The position numbers were made by a program, and so were the translations under genes. This document shows, piece after piece, positions 45,555 to 54,929 of a stretch of DNA of 64,000 nt. The number at the start of each line of letters is the position of its first letter. Within the stretch, counting starts at the first letter, position 1. Origin of the DNA: SZUA-444 sp965226565 (GTDB taxonomy: Bacteria; Bacillota; Clostridia; Oscillospirales; Ruminococcaceae); NCBI GenBank assembly GCA_965226565.1, contig CBDDDI010000004.1:689686-753685 (forward strand), written 5' to 3'. The notes beneath the pieces are model-generated. The model saw only the letters and a program-made list of their open reading frames with translations, ran no database searches and had not been told where the DNA came from.

Positions 45555-46502
45555 ATGAAAAAATCTTTTTATAAATTTATTGGAGTTGTTGTTGGTGTAG
45601 TAGGAATAATTTTTACTATTTTGTTGTTTTATGTGTTTAATATTGTGGATTTTGTAGAAACAAAGGACACTGTTAGTAATGAACTCGATATATTAATAGA
45701 AAGAATTGATGAGAAAAATGTCCAATTTGAAAAATTACTTGAAAATGTTAGTAATGAAAATGTTTCAACTGCTAAGGCAATTTCAATTATTATTAATCAT
45801 GAATGTAAAACGTATAAGACTATAGATTCTTTAGAAGAATTAAGAGTTGCTGTTAATGTTGAAGATATTGAAATTACAGATGCTGATGGAAAAGTAGTTG
45901 CTGGAACTGGATCTTATATTGGTCATAATATTAATAAAAATGATGTTTTAGAAAAATTTTCTGATGGTCTTGATGAAGATAATTATGTAAAAACTATAAA
46001 TAATATTAGTAATGATGATTTTTCTCAATATGTTGCTGTTTCAAGATTAGATGATGAAGGTTTAGTTATTATCAGTTCTGATTTAAAAACATTTAGAGAT
46101 GCTTTTGATTTTATGATAACTCCATATTCATTAGAAAATGAGGCTCATATTAATAAAAGTACTGTTTCTATTATTGATAAAAATACTTGGACTATTTTAA
46201 GTAATAGTGATAAAAAAGTGGTTAAACAAAGATTCCAAATAAGTAAAGATAAATTTGAAGAGATAGATTTATCAGGAGAAGGTTATTTTGATACTGAATA
46301 TAAAGGTAATGATACTTATGTTTTTTATAAAAAACATGGTGATCATGTTTTGATTTCAATGGTTAATAAATCTGATATTTATAGCAGAAGAAACTCTGTT
46401 ACTGTTTCATGCTTAATTTGTACTATTATTTTATCTTTTACAGCAATTTTGGCATTTAGAAAAAAATATATAGATTTTGATTTAGAAAAAAATATTGCTT
46501 AG
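45555..46502 (+). CDS. Cache-like extracellular sensor protein without output domain
   Basis: 315 aa. A membrane helix (about residues 9-31), an extracellular region of about 240 residues, a second helix (about 281-298) and only 15 cytoplasmic residues. The extracellular part has a helical stalk followed by IEITDADGKVVAGTGSYIGHN, typical of the strand-turn-strand of (d)Cache/PAS-like ligand-binding domains, and a second similar unit from VSIIDKNTWTIL. No kinase, GGDEF, HAMP or methyl-accepting part follows. AACAGGTGAT precedes the ATG. The domain call is by pattern only. Confidence 0.6.
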   Translation: MKKSFYKFIGVVVGVVGIIFTILLFYVFNIVDFVETKDTVSNELDILIERIDEKNVQFEKLLENVSNENVSTAKAISIIINHECKTYKTIDSLEELRVAVNVEDIEITDADGKVVAGTGSYIGHNINKNDVLEKFSDGLDEDNYVKTINNISNDDFSQYVAVSRLDDEGLVIISSDLKTFRDAFDFMITPYSLENEAHINKSTVSIIDKNTWTILSNSDKKVVKQRFQISKDKFEEIDLSGEGYFDTEYKGNDTYVFYKKHGDHVLISMVNKSDIYSRRNSVTVSCLICTIILSFTAILAFRKKYIDFDLEKNIA

Positions 46503-46510
46503 GAGTAAAA

Positions 46511-46936
46511 ATGAGAGTTGTTATTGATGCTGATGGATGTCCTGTTGTGAAAATTGTTGAAAAAATTTGTAAAGAAAAAAATTTACCTCTTATATTAATT
46601 TGTGATACTTGTCATGTTTTTAACTCAGATATTGCTGAAGTTATTACTGTTGACAAAGGCGCTGATAGTGCTGATTTTAAACTTGTTAATATTTTAAAGA
46701 AAGATGATGTTGTTATTACTCAAGATTATGGTCTTGCTGCAATGTGTCTTTCAAAAAAGGCTAAAGTTATTAGCCAAAACGGTATGGTTTATAATTCTGA
46801 TAACATTGATTCGCTTTTGCTGGCTAGATATACTGCAAAAAAAATTCGGAATGCTGGTGGAAGATTAAAAGGTAATTCAAAACGTACTAAAGCACAAGAT
46901 GATGAATTTATAAGACAATTTTTAAAAATATTATAG
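46511..46936 (+). CDS. UPF0178/YqxD (YaiI) family protein
   Basis: 141 aa, close to the family's usual 150. It begins RVVIDADGCPVVKIVE and has DKGADSADFKLV, ITQDYGLAAMCLSKKA and the terminal RTKAQDDEFIRQFLKIL, all diagnostic of DUF188. The fold resembles PIN-type nucleases with conserved acidic residues, but no activity is established. AGGAG precedes the ATG by five bases. Last gene of this small cluster. Confidence 0.92.
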   Translation: MRVVIDADGCPVVKIVEKICKEKNLPLILICDTCHVFNSDIAEVITVDKGADSADFKLVNILKKDDVVITQDYGLAAMCLSKKAKVISQNGMVYNSDNIDSLLLARYTAKKIRNAGGRLKGNSKRTKAQDDEFIRQFLKIL

Positions 46937-46946
46937 TAATAAAATG

Positions 46947-46973
46947 TCGATACTTAACGGTATCGATTTTTTT
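46947..46973 (+). terminator. Terminator after yqxD-family gene
   Basis: Seven-base stem TCGATAC / GTATCGA around TTAACG, followed by T run. Confidence 0.9.
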
Positions 46974-46980
46974 ATGTTAA

Positions 46981-47008
46981 AAATTATTTTCAACATTAAT
47001 CATACAAG
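46981..47008 (+). promoter_or_regulatory. Possible sigma-E type promoter of sipL-spoIVA
   Basis: CATACAAG at 47001-47008 resembles the sigma-E -10 (CATACA plus T), with AAATTAT about 13 bases upstream as a weak -35. Sigma-E control fits the mother-cell role of the genes; the match is modest. Confidence 0.35.
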
Positions 47009-47072
47009 CGTTATTAATTGAATATATTTATGTTAGTAGTACAAGAAGAAACTTTTTTTACAGGAGGAATCT

Positions 47073-48620
47073 ATGGATTTTAAAGTTAACAGAGAAATGT
47101 TCTCTACAAAAGAGGTTGTATATGATGGTAGCATTGAGCAGTCAGTAGAGCTTGATTATATTTTGCCTGATTATTTTCCTGAGGTTTTTAGAGTCTTAAA
47201 GTGTCAAATGTCACCTAGAATAGTTTCTCACAGCATTAATGGTGACAAACTAACTTATGAATTGGTCGCTTGTGTTAAGGTTATTTACATGAGTGAAAAT
47301 TCTACAACAGTAAGATGTGTTGAACAAAAGATGACTTTTTCTAAATCAGTTAATCTTTCTAAACACTCAGAAAAATGTGTTGCTAGAATAATGCCAAAAA
47401 CAGAGTATATTAACTGCCGTGTTGTAAATCAGCGTAGGCTTGATTTAAGAGGTGTTGTTAGTACTAAAGTTAGAGTTTCTGGAGAAGTTAAAACAGAAGT
47501 TGTTTCAGATGCTTATGGTGGAAATATTCAACTTAAAAAGAAGAAGGTTTCATATTCTTCAAATACACTTACTGCTCAAAAACGTAGCACTATTGTTGAA
47601 GAACTTAGCATGGGTGAAGTTAAACCGGAAATCATTTCTATTATAAGAAGTGAAGCAAAAATAATGAATGTTGAACAAAAAACTATTACTGGTAAAGTAA
47701 TAATTAAAGGTGAGACTGTTGTTAATATGTTATATTCTTGTGAGAAATCTGAAGAGAATGAGCTTGAAACAATGCAGTTTAATATTCCTTTCAGCCAGAT
47801 AATGGATGTTACTGGAATTACTGAAGAATATGATGCTATGATGTCAATGAACGTTGTTTCTTGCGAAATACTTCCTAAAATGGGCGAGAATATGAACATG
47901 GTTGAATGTGAAGTTGTTTTAGAAATGTCTTGTGTTGCTAATAAATATGAAAAAGTTGATATTCTTGTTGATGCTTTCTCAACAACTAATCCGGTTGATT
48001 TTAAATTTATGGAAACAAAACTTGAAATGAAGCCAGAACCTATTAATATGGTTGAGAGTGTTAAGACAAATATTAAATATACTGATGGTTCTATTAAGAC
48101 AATCTATGATTCATGGGCTAATATCACTAGTGTTATGAGTAGAACTGATATGGACAAAAAAATGATCACTATTTGTGGTACTTGTAATATAGTTGTTATG
48201 GCAAAGAATGATGAGAATTGTCCAGTTTATTTAGAACATGATGTTCCTTTTGAGACAGAAATTCAAATGGATAATATGTATGATAATTGTTATGCTGATC
48301 CTACTGCTTGTGTGATGAATTGTTCTTATAAATTAACTTCTACTGATTGTATTGAGGTTAAGGTAGATATTAAAATTGGTGGATATATTTATAATTCAAT
48401 TGGTGATAAGATTATGACTCAAATAGAGGTTGATTCAAATACCAAGAAAATGAGAGAAAATAATCATTCAGTTAAACTTTATTTTGCACAAGAAGGTGAG
48501 GAAGTTTGGGAGATTGCTAAAAGGTACAGCACATCTATCAAAGCAATAATAGATGAAAATGATATGATGGATGATTCTATTACCAAAAAAGGCATGATAC
48601 TTATACCTATGGTTGATTAA
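47073..48620 (+). CDS. sipL: SipL-like spore coat morphogenetic protein (SPOCS domains plus LysM)
   Basis: 515 aa, nearly the length of Clostridioides SipL. The N-terminal two thirds hold SPOCS (DUF3794) units, seen as repeats of the type VKVSGEVKTEVV and ITGKVIIKGETVVNMLY; a LysM domain ends the protein (KLYFAQEGEEVWEIAKRYSTSI through IPMVD). In Clostridia SipL binds SpoIVA via LysM and is needed to encase the forespore in coat. AGGAGGA precedes the ATG. spoIVA is 40 bp downstream, so both partners are made together in the mother cell. Confidence 0.9.
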   Translation: MDFKVNREMFSTKEVVYDGSIEQSVELDYILPDYFPEVFRVLKCQMSPRIVSHSINGDKLTYELVACVKVIYMSENSTTVRCVEQKMTFSKSVNLSKHSEKCVARIMPKTEYINCRVVNQRRLDLRGVVSTKVRVSGEVKTEVVSDAYGGNIQLKKKKVSYSSNTLTAQKRSTIVEELSMGEVKPEIISIIRSEAKIMNVEQKTITGKVIIKGETVVNMLYSCEKSEENELETMQFNIPFSQIMDVTGITEEYDAMMSMNVVSCEILPKMGENMNMVECEVVLEMSCVANKYEKVDILVDAFSTTNPVDFKFMETKLEMKPEPINMVESVKTNIKYTDGSIKTIYDSWANITSVMSRTDMDKKMITICGTCNIVVMAKNDENCPVYLEHDVPFETEIQMDNMYDNCYADPTACVMNCSYKLTSTDCIEVKVDIKIGGYIYNSIGDKIMTQIEVDSNTKKMRENNHSVKLYFAQEGEEVWEIAKRYSTSIKAIIDENDMMDDSITKKGMILIPMVD

Positions 48621-48660
48621 TACAATACTATTTATATTTTTTATGTATAGGAGGATTTAA

Positions 48661-50139
48661 ATGCAAACTAACGACATATATAGTGATATTGCCAAAAGAA
48701 CTGATGGTGATATTTACATAGGAGTTGTTGGACCTGTTAGAACAGGTAAATCGACTTTTATTAAAAGATTTATGGAAACTTTAATTATTCCAAGCATTAG
48801 TAGCGAATATCAAAAAGAAAGAGCTGTTGATGAATTACCACAATCTTCTGCTGGTAAGACAATTATGACTACGGAGCCTAAATTTATTCCTGAAGAAGCT
48901 GTTGAAGTTAGTTTAACTGAAGAAGCAAAAATGTCTGTTAGAATGATTGATTGTGTTGGTTATATTGTTCCTAGTTCTTTAGGATATTTTGAAAATGAAG
49001 CTCCTAGAATGGTTAACACTCCTTGGTTTGATGGAGAAGTTCCTTTTAATATGGCTGCTGAAGTTGGTACACAAAAAGTTATTACTGAACATTCTACTAT
49101 TGGTTTGGTTGTTACTACTGATGGTAGTATTACTGATATTCCACGTGATGAATATGAAGAAGCTGAACAAAGAGTTATTGAAGAATTGCAATCTATTAAT
49201 AAACCTTTTGTTGTGCTTTTAAACTCTATGTATCCTGAAAGTGATGAGGTTAAGGCACAAGCTAAGACTCTTCAAGAAAAATATTCAACTCCTGTTATAG
49301 CTGTTAACTGTTTATCTCTTAGTGAAGAAGATATTAAAGTTATTTTAACACAAATTTTGTTTGCGTTCCCAATTAAAGAAGTTAATATCAAAATGCCTAA
49401 ATGGATTACTTGTCTTGACAAAGATAACTGGCTTAAAAATGATATTTTCTCTTGTATTAAATCAGCTGCTCAAGGCGTTGAACTTGTTAGAGAAACAAAA
49501 TGGTGTAGTGATGCTATTGCTGAAAACAAACATGTTAATGAAACTAAAATTAGCAACATTGATCTTGGAAAAGGTAGTGTGAATATTTCTGTTTCTGTTG
49601 ATAATAATTTGTTTTACAAAATTATTGGTGAGGCTACTGGAATTGACATTAAAGATGAAAGTGATTTAATGCCACAAATTTTAATGCTTGCTAAAACTAA
49701 GAAAAAATATGAAAAATTAGAAGCTGCGTTAAATGAAGTTGAGGCTACAGGTTATGGAATAGTTATGCCTACTATGGATGAACTTACTCTTGAAGAACCT
49801 GAAATGATTAAACATAGTGGACAATATGGCGTTAGACTCAAAGCTACTGCTCCATCTATACATTTAATGAGAGCTGATATTATGACAGAAGTTGCTCCTA
49901 TTGTCGGTAATGAAAAGCAATCAGAAGAACTTGTTGAATATATGCTTAGTGAATTTGATGATGATCCAGAAAAAATTTGGGAATCAAATATTTTTGGAAA
50001 ATCACTTCATCAGCTGGTTAATGAAGGTTTGCAAAATAAGCTTTACAAAATGCCAAATGGTGCAAGACAAAAATTACAAACAACTGTTGAAAGAATTATT
50101 AATGAAGGTTGTAATGGTTTGATTTGTTTCATTATTTAG
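48661..50139 (+). CDS. spoIVA: Stage IV sporulation protein A
   Basis: 492 aa ATPase that polymerises on the forespore surface as the base of the spore coat; the length equals that of Bacillus subtilis SpoIVA. N-terminal GTPase-like domain with Walker A GPVRTGKSTFIKRFME (about residues 24-31 for the P-loop), the switch segment RMIDCVGY and the conserved middle domain. The C-terminus, which anchors to SpoVM and binds SipL, ends GCNGLICFII. AGGAGGA precedes the ATG. Confidence 0.97.
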   Translation: MQTNDIYSDIAKRTDGDIYIGVVGPVRTGKSTFIKRFMETLIIPSISSEYQKERAVDELPQSSAGKTIMTTEPKFIPEEAVEVSLTEEAKMSVRMIDCVGYIVPSSLGYFENEAPRMVNTPWFDGEVPFNMAAEVGTQKVITEHSTIGLVVTTDGSITDIPRDEYEEAEQRVIEELQSINKPFVVLLNSMYPESDEVKAQAKTLQEKYSTPVIAVNCLSLSEEDIKVILTQILFAFPIKEVNIKMPKWITCLDKDNWLKNDIFSCIKSAAQGVELVRETKWCSDAIAENKHVNETKISNIDLGKGSVNISVSVDNNLFYKIIGEATGIDIKDESDLMPQILMLAKTKKKYEKLEAALNEVEATGYGIVMPTMDELTLEEPEMIKHSGQYGVRLKATAPSIHLMRADIMTEVAPIVGNEKQSEELVEYMLSEFDDDPEKIWESNIFGKSLHQLVNEGLQNKLYKMPNGARQKLQTTVERIINEGCNGLICFII

Positions 50140-50163
50140 CATCATATGTTTTTGATTATATAA

Positions 50164-50202
50164 AAGAGAACTTTTTATATTAAAAAAGTTCTCTTGTTTT
50201 TT
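50164..50202 (+). terminator. Terminator of sipL-spoIVA
   Basis: Thirteen-base stem AAGAGAACTTTTT / AAAAAGTTCTCTT followed by GTTTTTTG. Confidence 0.88.
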
Positions 50203-50258
50203 GAATAATTTCCATTTTTTGATTTAAAATAATGTTAAAAATACAAAAGGAGAATATT

Positions 50259-50846
50259 ATGAATTTTGAAAATAGTTTGACAAAAGAAAATTTGATGAGA
50301 GCTTTTGCTGGAGAGTCACAAGCGAAGAATAGATATCTTTTTTCTGCTGATGTTGCTAAACAGCAAAATTTACATGTTATTGAGCTTGTTTTTAAATACA
50401 CTGCAGGACAAGAAAAAGCTCATGCTAAGGTCTTTTTTGATTATTTAAAAGAGGTTAATGGCGAAAATGTAAATGTAGATGCGAAATATCCGGTTGATAA
50501 TTATACTGATATTATTCAGCTTTTAAGAAGTTCTGAGCATAATGAATTTGAAGAGTTTAGTGATGCTTATAAATCATTTTCAGAAGTTGCGAAAAGTGAA
50601 GGTTTTACTAACATTTCTAATACTTTTGATGCGATTGCAAAAATAGAAAAAACTCATTCTGATAGATTTGGTGAACTTGCTAGATTAATGGAAAATAATA
50701 TTTTGTTTGAAAATGATACTGAAATTGCTTGGATTTGTTTGAATTGTGGTAATATTCATTATGGCAAAAAAGCTCCTGGAAGATGTCCTGTATGTCATTA
50801 TCCACAAGGTTATTTCTTAAGAAACAATTTAGCTTTGTTTTCATAA
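50259..50846 (+). CDS. rbr: Rubrerythrin
   Basis: 195 aa peroxide-scavenging protein of anaerobes. ATG 50259 has AAAGGAGAA upstream. The ferritin-like domain carries the di-iron ligands in GESQAKNRYLF, QEKAHAKVFF, EHNEFEEF and KIEKTHSDRF; the C-terminal rubredoxin domain has CLNCGN and CPVCHYPQGYF for the Fe(SCys)4 centre. It stands alone between terminators. No PerR box was recognised upstream. Confidence 0.95.
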   Translation: MNFENSLTKENLMRAFAGESQAKNRYLFSADVAKQQNLHVIELVFKYTAGQEKAHAKVFFDYLKEVNGENVNVDAKYPVDNYTDIIQLLRSSEHNEFEEFSDAYKSFSEVAKSEGFTNISNTFDAIAKIEKTHSDRFGELARLMENNILFENDTEIAWICLNCGNIHYGKKAPGRCPVCHYPQGYFLRNNLALFS

Positions 50847-50866
50847 AATTTAATATTGCAAATAAA

Positions 50867-50902
50867 AAAGGAACTTCTCTTTTATGAAAAGTTCCTTTTA
50901 AT
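50867..50902. terminator. Bidirectional terminator between rubrerythrin and ABC exporter
   Basis: Stem AAAGGAACTT / AAGTTCCTTT with an inner short pairing, A run on the left and T run on the right; it serves convergent genes. Confidence 0.85.
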
Positions 50903-50911
50903 TTATTGTTT

Positions 50912-52726
50912 TTAGCTTACTTTATCAAATTGTGAATTATAAAGATCATAATAAAAACCTTTTTTAGCTATAAGATCATTATGATTACCTTGTTCAATAA
51001 TATTACCATCTTTCATTACTAATATAATATCAGCATCTTTAATTGTTGAAAGTCTATGTGCTATTACAAAACTTGTTCTGTTTTCCATAAGATTATTCAT
51101 AGCTTTTTGGATAAGTGCTTCGGTTCTTGTATCAACTGAGCTTGTGGCTTCATCAAGAATTAGTATAGGTGGATTTGCTAAAATTGCACGTGCAATAGTT
51201 AGAAGCTGTTTTTGACCTTGAGAAATATTATTTGCTTCCTCATTTATTTCTAAATCATATCCTTCTGGTGTAGTATTTATAAAATGATCACAATGTGCAG
51301 CTTTTGCAGCAGCTATTATTTCTTCATCAGTTGCATTAAGATTTCCGTAAGAAAGATTTTCTTTAATTGTTCCGTTAAATAACCATGTGTCTTGAAGAAC
51401 CATTCCGAAAATTTCTCTAAGATTATGTCTTGTTATATCCTTTATATCAACACCATCAATTTTGATTGAGCCTTTATTTATATCATAAAAACGCATTAAT
51501 AAATTTATGATAGTTGTTTTTCCGGCTCCAGTAGGTCCAACGATTGCAACAGTTTGACCTGCTTTTACATTAACATTTACATCATGTAAAATTGTTTTTT
51601 CTGGAGTATATCCAAATGTTACATTTTCAAAATCAACATTGCCTTTGAAATGTTCAAGTGGAATATAATTTGTAGATTCTGGAACTTCATCATCTTCTTC
51701 TAGGAATTCAAAGACTCTTTCAGAAGCAGCCATTGTTACTTGTAAAATATTTGCCATTTGAGCAGTTTGGCTTATAGGCTGATTAAATTGTTTAATATAT
51801 TGGATAAATGCTTGGATTCCACCTATAGAGAAATTATAGAAGATAGCAGCGTATCCACCAACAATCGCAATTGCAACATATGATAAATTTCCTATTAACA
51901 TCAATGCTGGCATCATGATTCCTGATAGAAAATTAGCTTTCCATGATGTTTTATAAAGATCTTCATTTATTTCATCAAATTCAGAAATTGATTTTTCTTC
52001 AAGATTATAAGCTTTTATAATTGTATGGCCAGAGAACATTTCTTCTATATGACCGTTAATTGTACCAAGAAATTTTTGTTGATTTTTAAATTGTTTTTGA
52101 GAAAATCTTACTATTATTGCAACAAGAAGTGCACTTAAAGGTAATGAAATAATTGCTATTAATGTCATAAATGGACTAATTGTAAGCATCATTATAAGAA
52201 TACCAATTATAGTAGTTATAGAAGTTACAATTTGTGTCATGCTTTGTTGAAGCGACATAGAGATTGTTTCTACATCGTTTGTAATACGGCTTAAAATATC
52301 ACCATGTGATACTGTATCAAAATAATTAAGCGGCATTCTATTAATTTTTTCTGTAATATCTTTTCTTAATTTATAAGTTACTTTTTGTGAAACACCTGAA
52401 ATAATAAATCCTTGTATATAGTTAAATAATGAACTTATAATAAAAAGAATTATTAATATTATAGCTAGTTTTCCTATATATTCAAAATCGATTTTTATTG
52501 GTGAGTTTGATTTCATTGCATCTTGGAGGCTATATTGCAAACTTGTTGTTGCATTACCAAGAATTTTTGGTAAGAAAATTGCGAATACAGTAGAGATAAT
52601 TGCAAATATTATTGTTACAATTATTCCGACTCTATAAGGTTTTAAATATTTTACTAATTTACCAAATGAGCCTTTCATATTTTTTGCTTTATCTAAATTG
52701 TTTGGATTTTTTTTATAATTATGCAT
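50912..52726 (-). CDS. ABC exporter subunit (heterodimer partner 2, canonical Walker site)
   Basis: 604 aa from ATG 52726, nine bases after GGAGG; TTG 52732 is too close to it. N-terminal transmembrane domain of six helices (about residues 30-330) is fused to a nucleotide-binding domain. Walker A GPTGAGKTTI, Walker B LILDEATSSVD with the catalytic Glu, and H-loop VIAHRLSTI are canonical, but the signature is ISQGQKQ instead of LSGGQ. It overlaps the end of the upstream subunit by 8 bp. A LmrCD/BmrCD-type multidrug or peptide exporter is likely; the substrate is unknown. Confidence 0.92.
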   Translation of the reverse strand: MHNYKKNPNNLDKAKNMKGSFGKLVKYLKPYRVGIIVTIIFAIISTVFAIFLPKILGNATTSLQYSLQDAMKSNSPIKIDFEYIGKLAIILIILFIISSLFNYIQGFIISGVSQKVTYKLRKDITEKINRMPLNYFDTVSHGDILSRITNDVETISMSLQQSMTQIVTSITTIIGILIMMLTISPFMTLIAIISLPLSALLVAIIVRFSQKQFKNQQKFLGTINGHIEEMFSGHTIIKAYNLEEKSISEFDEINEDLYKTSWKANFLSGIMMPALMLIGNLSYVAIAIVGGYAAIFYNFSIGGIQAFIQYIKQFNQPISQTAQMANILQVTMAASERVFEFLEEDDEVPESTNYIPLEHFKGNVDFENVTFGYTPEKTILHDVNVNVKAGQTVAIVGPTGAGKTTIINLLMRFYDINKGSIKIDGVDIKDITRHNLREIFGMVLQDTWLFNGTIKENLSYGNLNATDEEIIAAAKAAHCDHFINTTPEGYDLEINEEANNISQGQKQLLTIARAILANPPILILDEATSSVDTRTEALIQKAMNNLMENRTSFVIAHRLSTIKDADIILVMKDGNIIEQGNHNDLIAKKGFYYDLYNSQFDKVS

Positions 52727-54467
52727 TTTCAAGTTCCTCCTTTGAAAGTTGTGAGGAAGCTATTTCTTGATATACTTTACAGTTTTTAAGAAGTTCCTTA
52801 TGAGTTCCTTTTCCAACAATTTTACCATTATTCATTACTAGAATTTGTTGAGCATTTAAAATTGTTGAGATTCTTTGTGCAACAATAATAGTTACAGATT
52901 CTTTAGTATGTGGAGCTAATGCTTTTCTTAAAGTTGTATCTGTTTTAAAGTCAAGAGCAGAGAAACTATCATCAAAAATATAAATTAATGGTTTTTTAAT
53001 CAAAGCTCTTGCTATAGATAGTCTTTGTTTTTGTCCACCAGAAACGTTAGTACCACTTTGTGCAATAGGAGAATCATATTCAGCAGGTTTTGAAGATATA
53101 AAATCTTCAGCTTGAGCTATTTGTGCAGCAAGTTTTATTTCTTCTTCAGTTGCATCAAGTTTACCTTGAGAAATATTTGAACCTATTGTTCCAGAAAACA
53201 TAACTGCTTTTTGTGGAACATATCCTATTGCTTCATGCAAAGTTTTTGTATCATAATCTTTTACATTTATTTCATTAACTAAAATTTCTCCTTCTGTAAC
53301 ATCAGAAAATCTAGGAATAAGGTTAATTAAAGTTGATTTACCACTTCCGGTACTTCCTATTATAGCTGTCATTTCACCTTTTTTAGCTGTAAAAGAAATA
53401 TCGTTAAGGATTTTTTCATTTGCTTTTGGATATGAGAATGATACATTTTTAAATTCAACGCTAGCAGGCACATCTTTATTTATTTCTGTAACAGCATTTT
53501 CTTTGTTTTTAATAGAAATATCTTGGTTTAATACTTCACGTACTCTTTTCCATGAAACAATAGCTTTTGGAAGCACAATTGTTACCATTGTAAGCATAAT
53601 AAATGAGAATATAACTTGCATTGCATAGTTTATAAATGCAATGATGTCTCCAATCATTACATCTCCAACTTCCATTCCTTTTGCACCAAACCATACGATT
53701 GCAAGTTGGACACCTTGTAAAACAATCATTAAAAGTGGAAATGTTAAAACCATTATTCTATTTAATCTAATATTAATTTTTGTAAGATACTCATTTGATT
53801 CATCAAATCTTTTTTCTTCAATTTGTTCATTTCTAAATGCACGTATAACTCTTATACCATTTAATTGTTCTCTTGAGATTTTGTTTATTTTATCAATGCT
53901 TTTTTGAACTTTTTTAAACATAGGTACAAGTATTAATATTAGGCCAAAAACGCCTATTAATGTAATTGGAATTGCTACTGCAAGAATCCAACTTAATTTT
54001 TTGGATGTTTCAAGTGCTTTTGTTATACCACCTATAGCCATGATAGGTGAGAATACAACAATTCTTATAAACATAAAAATAAACATTTGAATTTGTTGTA
54101 TGTCATTTGTATTTCTTACTATAAGAGATGAAGATGAAAATAGATTAAATTCAGTAAATGAAAAATCTTCTACTTTTTTGAATGTAGCTGCTCTTAATTC
54201 TTTTGCAGCTCTTGAAGAAATAACAGCTCCAAAATAACTTGATATAATTGCTGCAACGCAACTTATTATGGTAATATAAATCATTTGTATTCCTATATTC
54301 CAAATGTAATCCATGTCTTTTAAAATAATACCATTATTAATTATGTTTTGCATATATCCAGGTAACGCTAAATCTGCTCTAACTTGGATATAAAGTAATG
54401 CAACAGTAATTAAAAATGATACAGAATAAAATGTGATCGTTTTAAATTTATTTGGTTGGTTGTTCAT
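52719..54467 (-). CDS. ABC exporter subunit (heterodimer partner 1, degenerate Walker site)
   Basis: 582 aa from ATG 54467, five bases after AGAAAGGA; the longer frame starts upstream of this site with TTG. Six-helix transmembrane domain then nucleotide-binding domain with Walker A GSTGSGKSTL and an intact VSGGQKQRLS signature. The Walker B end is IYIFDDSFSALD, Asp replacing the catalytic Glu, and the H-loop is IIVAQRISTI, Gln replacing His. These changes, with the altered signature of the partner, give one degenerate ATP site, the hallmark of heterodimeric exporters. Confidence 0.92.
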   Translation of the reverse strand: MNNQPNKFKTITFYSVSFLITVALLYIQVRADLALPGYMQNIINNGIILKDMDYIWNIGIQMIYITIISCVAAIISSYFGAVISSRAAKELRAATFKKVEDFSFTEFNLFSSSSLIVRNTNDIQQIQMFIFMFIRIVVFSPIMAIGGITKALETSKKLSWILAVAIPITLIGVFGLILILVPMFKKVQKSIDKINKISREQLNGIRVIRAFRNEQIEEKRFDESNEYLTKINIRLNRIMVLTFPLLMIVLQGVQLAIVWFGAKGMEVGDVMIGDIIAFINYAMQVIFSFIMLTMVTIVLPKAIVSWKRVREVLNQDISIKNKENAVTEINKDVPASVEFKNVSFSYPKANEKILNDISFTAKKGEMTAIIGSTGSGKSTLINLIPRFSDVTEGEILVNEINVKDYDTKTLHEAIGYVPQKAVMFSGTIGSNISQGKLDATEEEIKLAAQIAQAEDFISSKPAEYDSPIAQSGTNVSGGQKQRLSIARALIKKPLIYIFDDSFSALDFKTDTTLRKALAPHTKESVTIIVAQRISTILNAQQILVMNNGKIVGKGTHKELLKNCKVYQEIASSQLSKEELENA

Positions 54468-54929
54468 TTTGTTCCTTTCTTCTAAATTCAAAATATTTTG
54501 AATTTTGTGTTAAAAAAAATGATTTTCTAAATAACAAATTTATTCGTAAATTTAAAAATAAAAAATATATAATATTATATATTTTTTATTTTACATAAGA
54601 AACACAATATTTGAAAATATTAATTATAAATATGGGTTAAAAACATTTATAATATTGAATATTGTCTTAATAATATATTAAAAATTTACTACCATAAAAT
54701 TTGCTATACAACTAACATTATATTACTTTTTATTTTAAATTGCAATATCAAATTTATACCAAAACAATAAATTTTTTTAATCTGAATATGAAGTTGAATA
54801 TTTTAAGAAAAAATATTATAATAGAAAAATCGATTATTTAGATTATCACAAAATTTATAAACTAAATGGTTACTTTGTTTTTTATAGTGAAGTATAATAA
54901 TAGATGAATTTTTATTTTGGAGGATTATA
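54468..54929. other. Divergent AT-rich intergenic region with a 38-bp palindrome
   Basis: 462-bp gap between the minus-strand exporter and prmA. It contains a perfect all-A/T palindrome at 54555-54592 (19-base arms without loop) and otherwise low-complexity AT sequence. A candidate prmA promoter is TTACTT (54870-54875), 17 bases, TATAAT (54893-54898). A promoter for the exporter must also lie here but was not pinned down. Confidence 0.45.

Noticed and set aside
54541..54600. AT palindrome as a CRISPR or mobile-element end
   Set aside because: There is a single copy, no repeats with spacers, no transposase gene and no target-site duplication visible.
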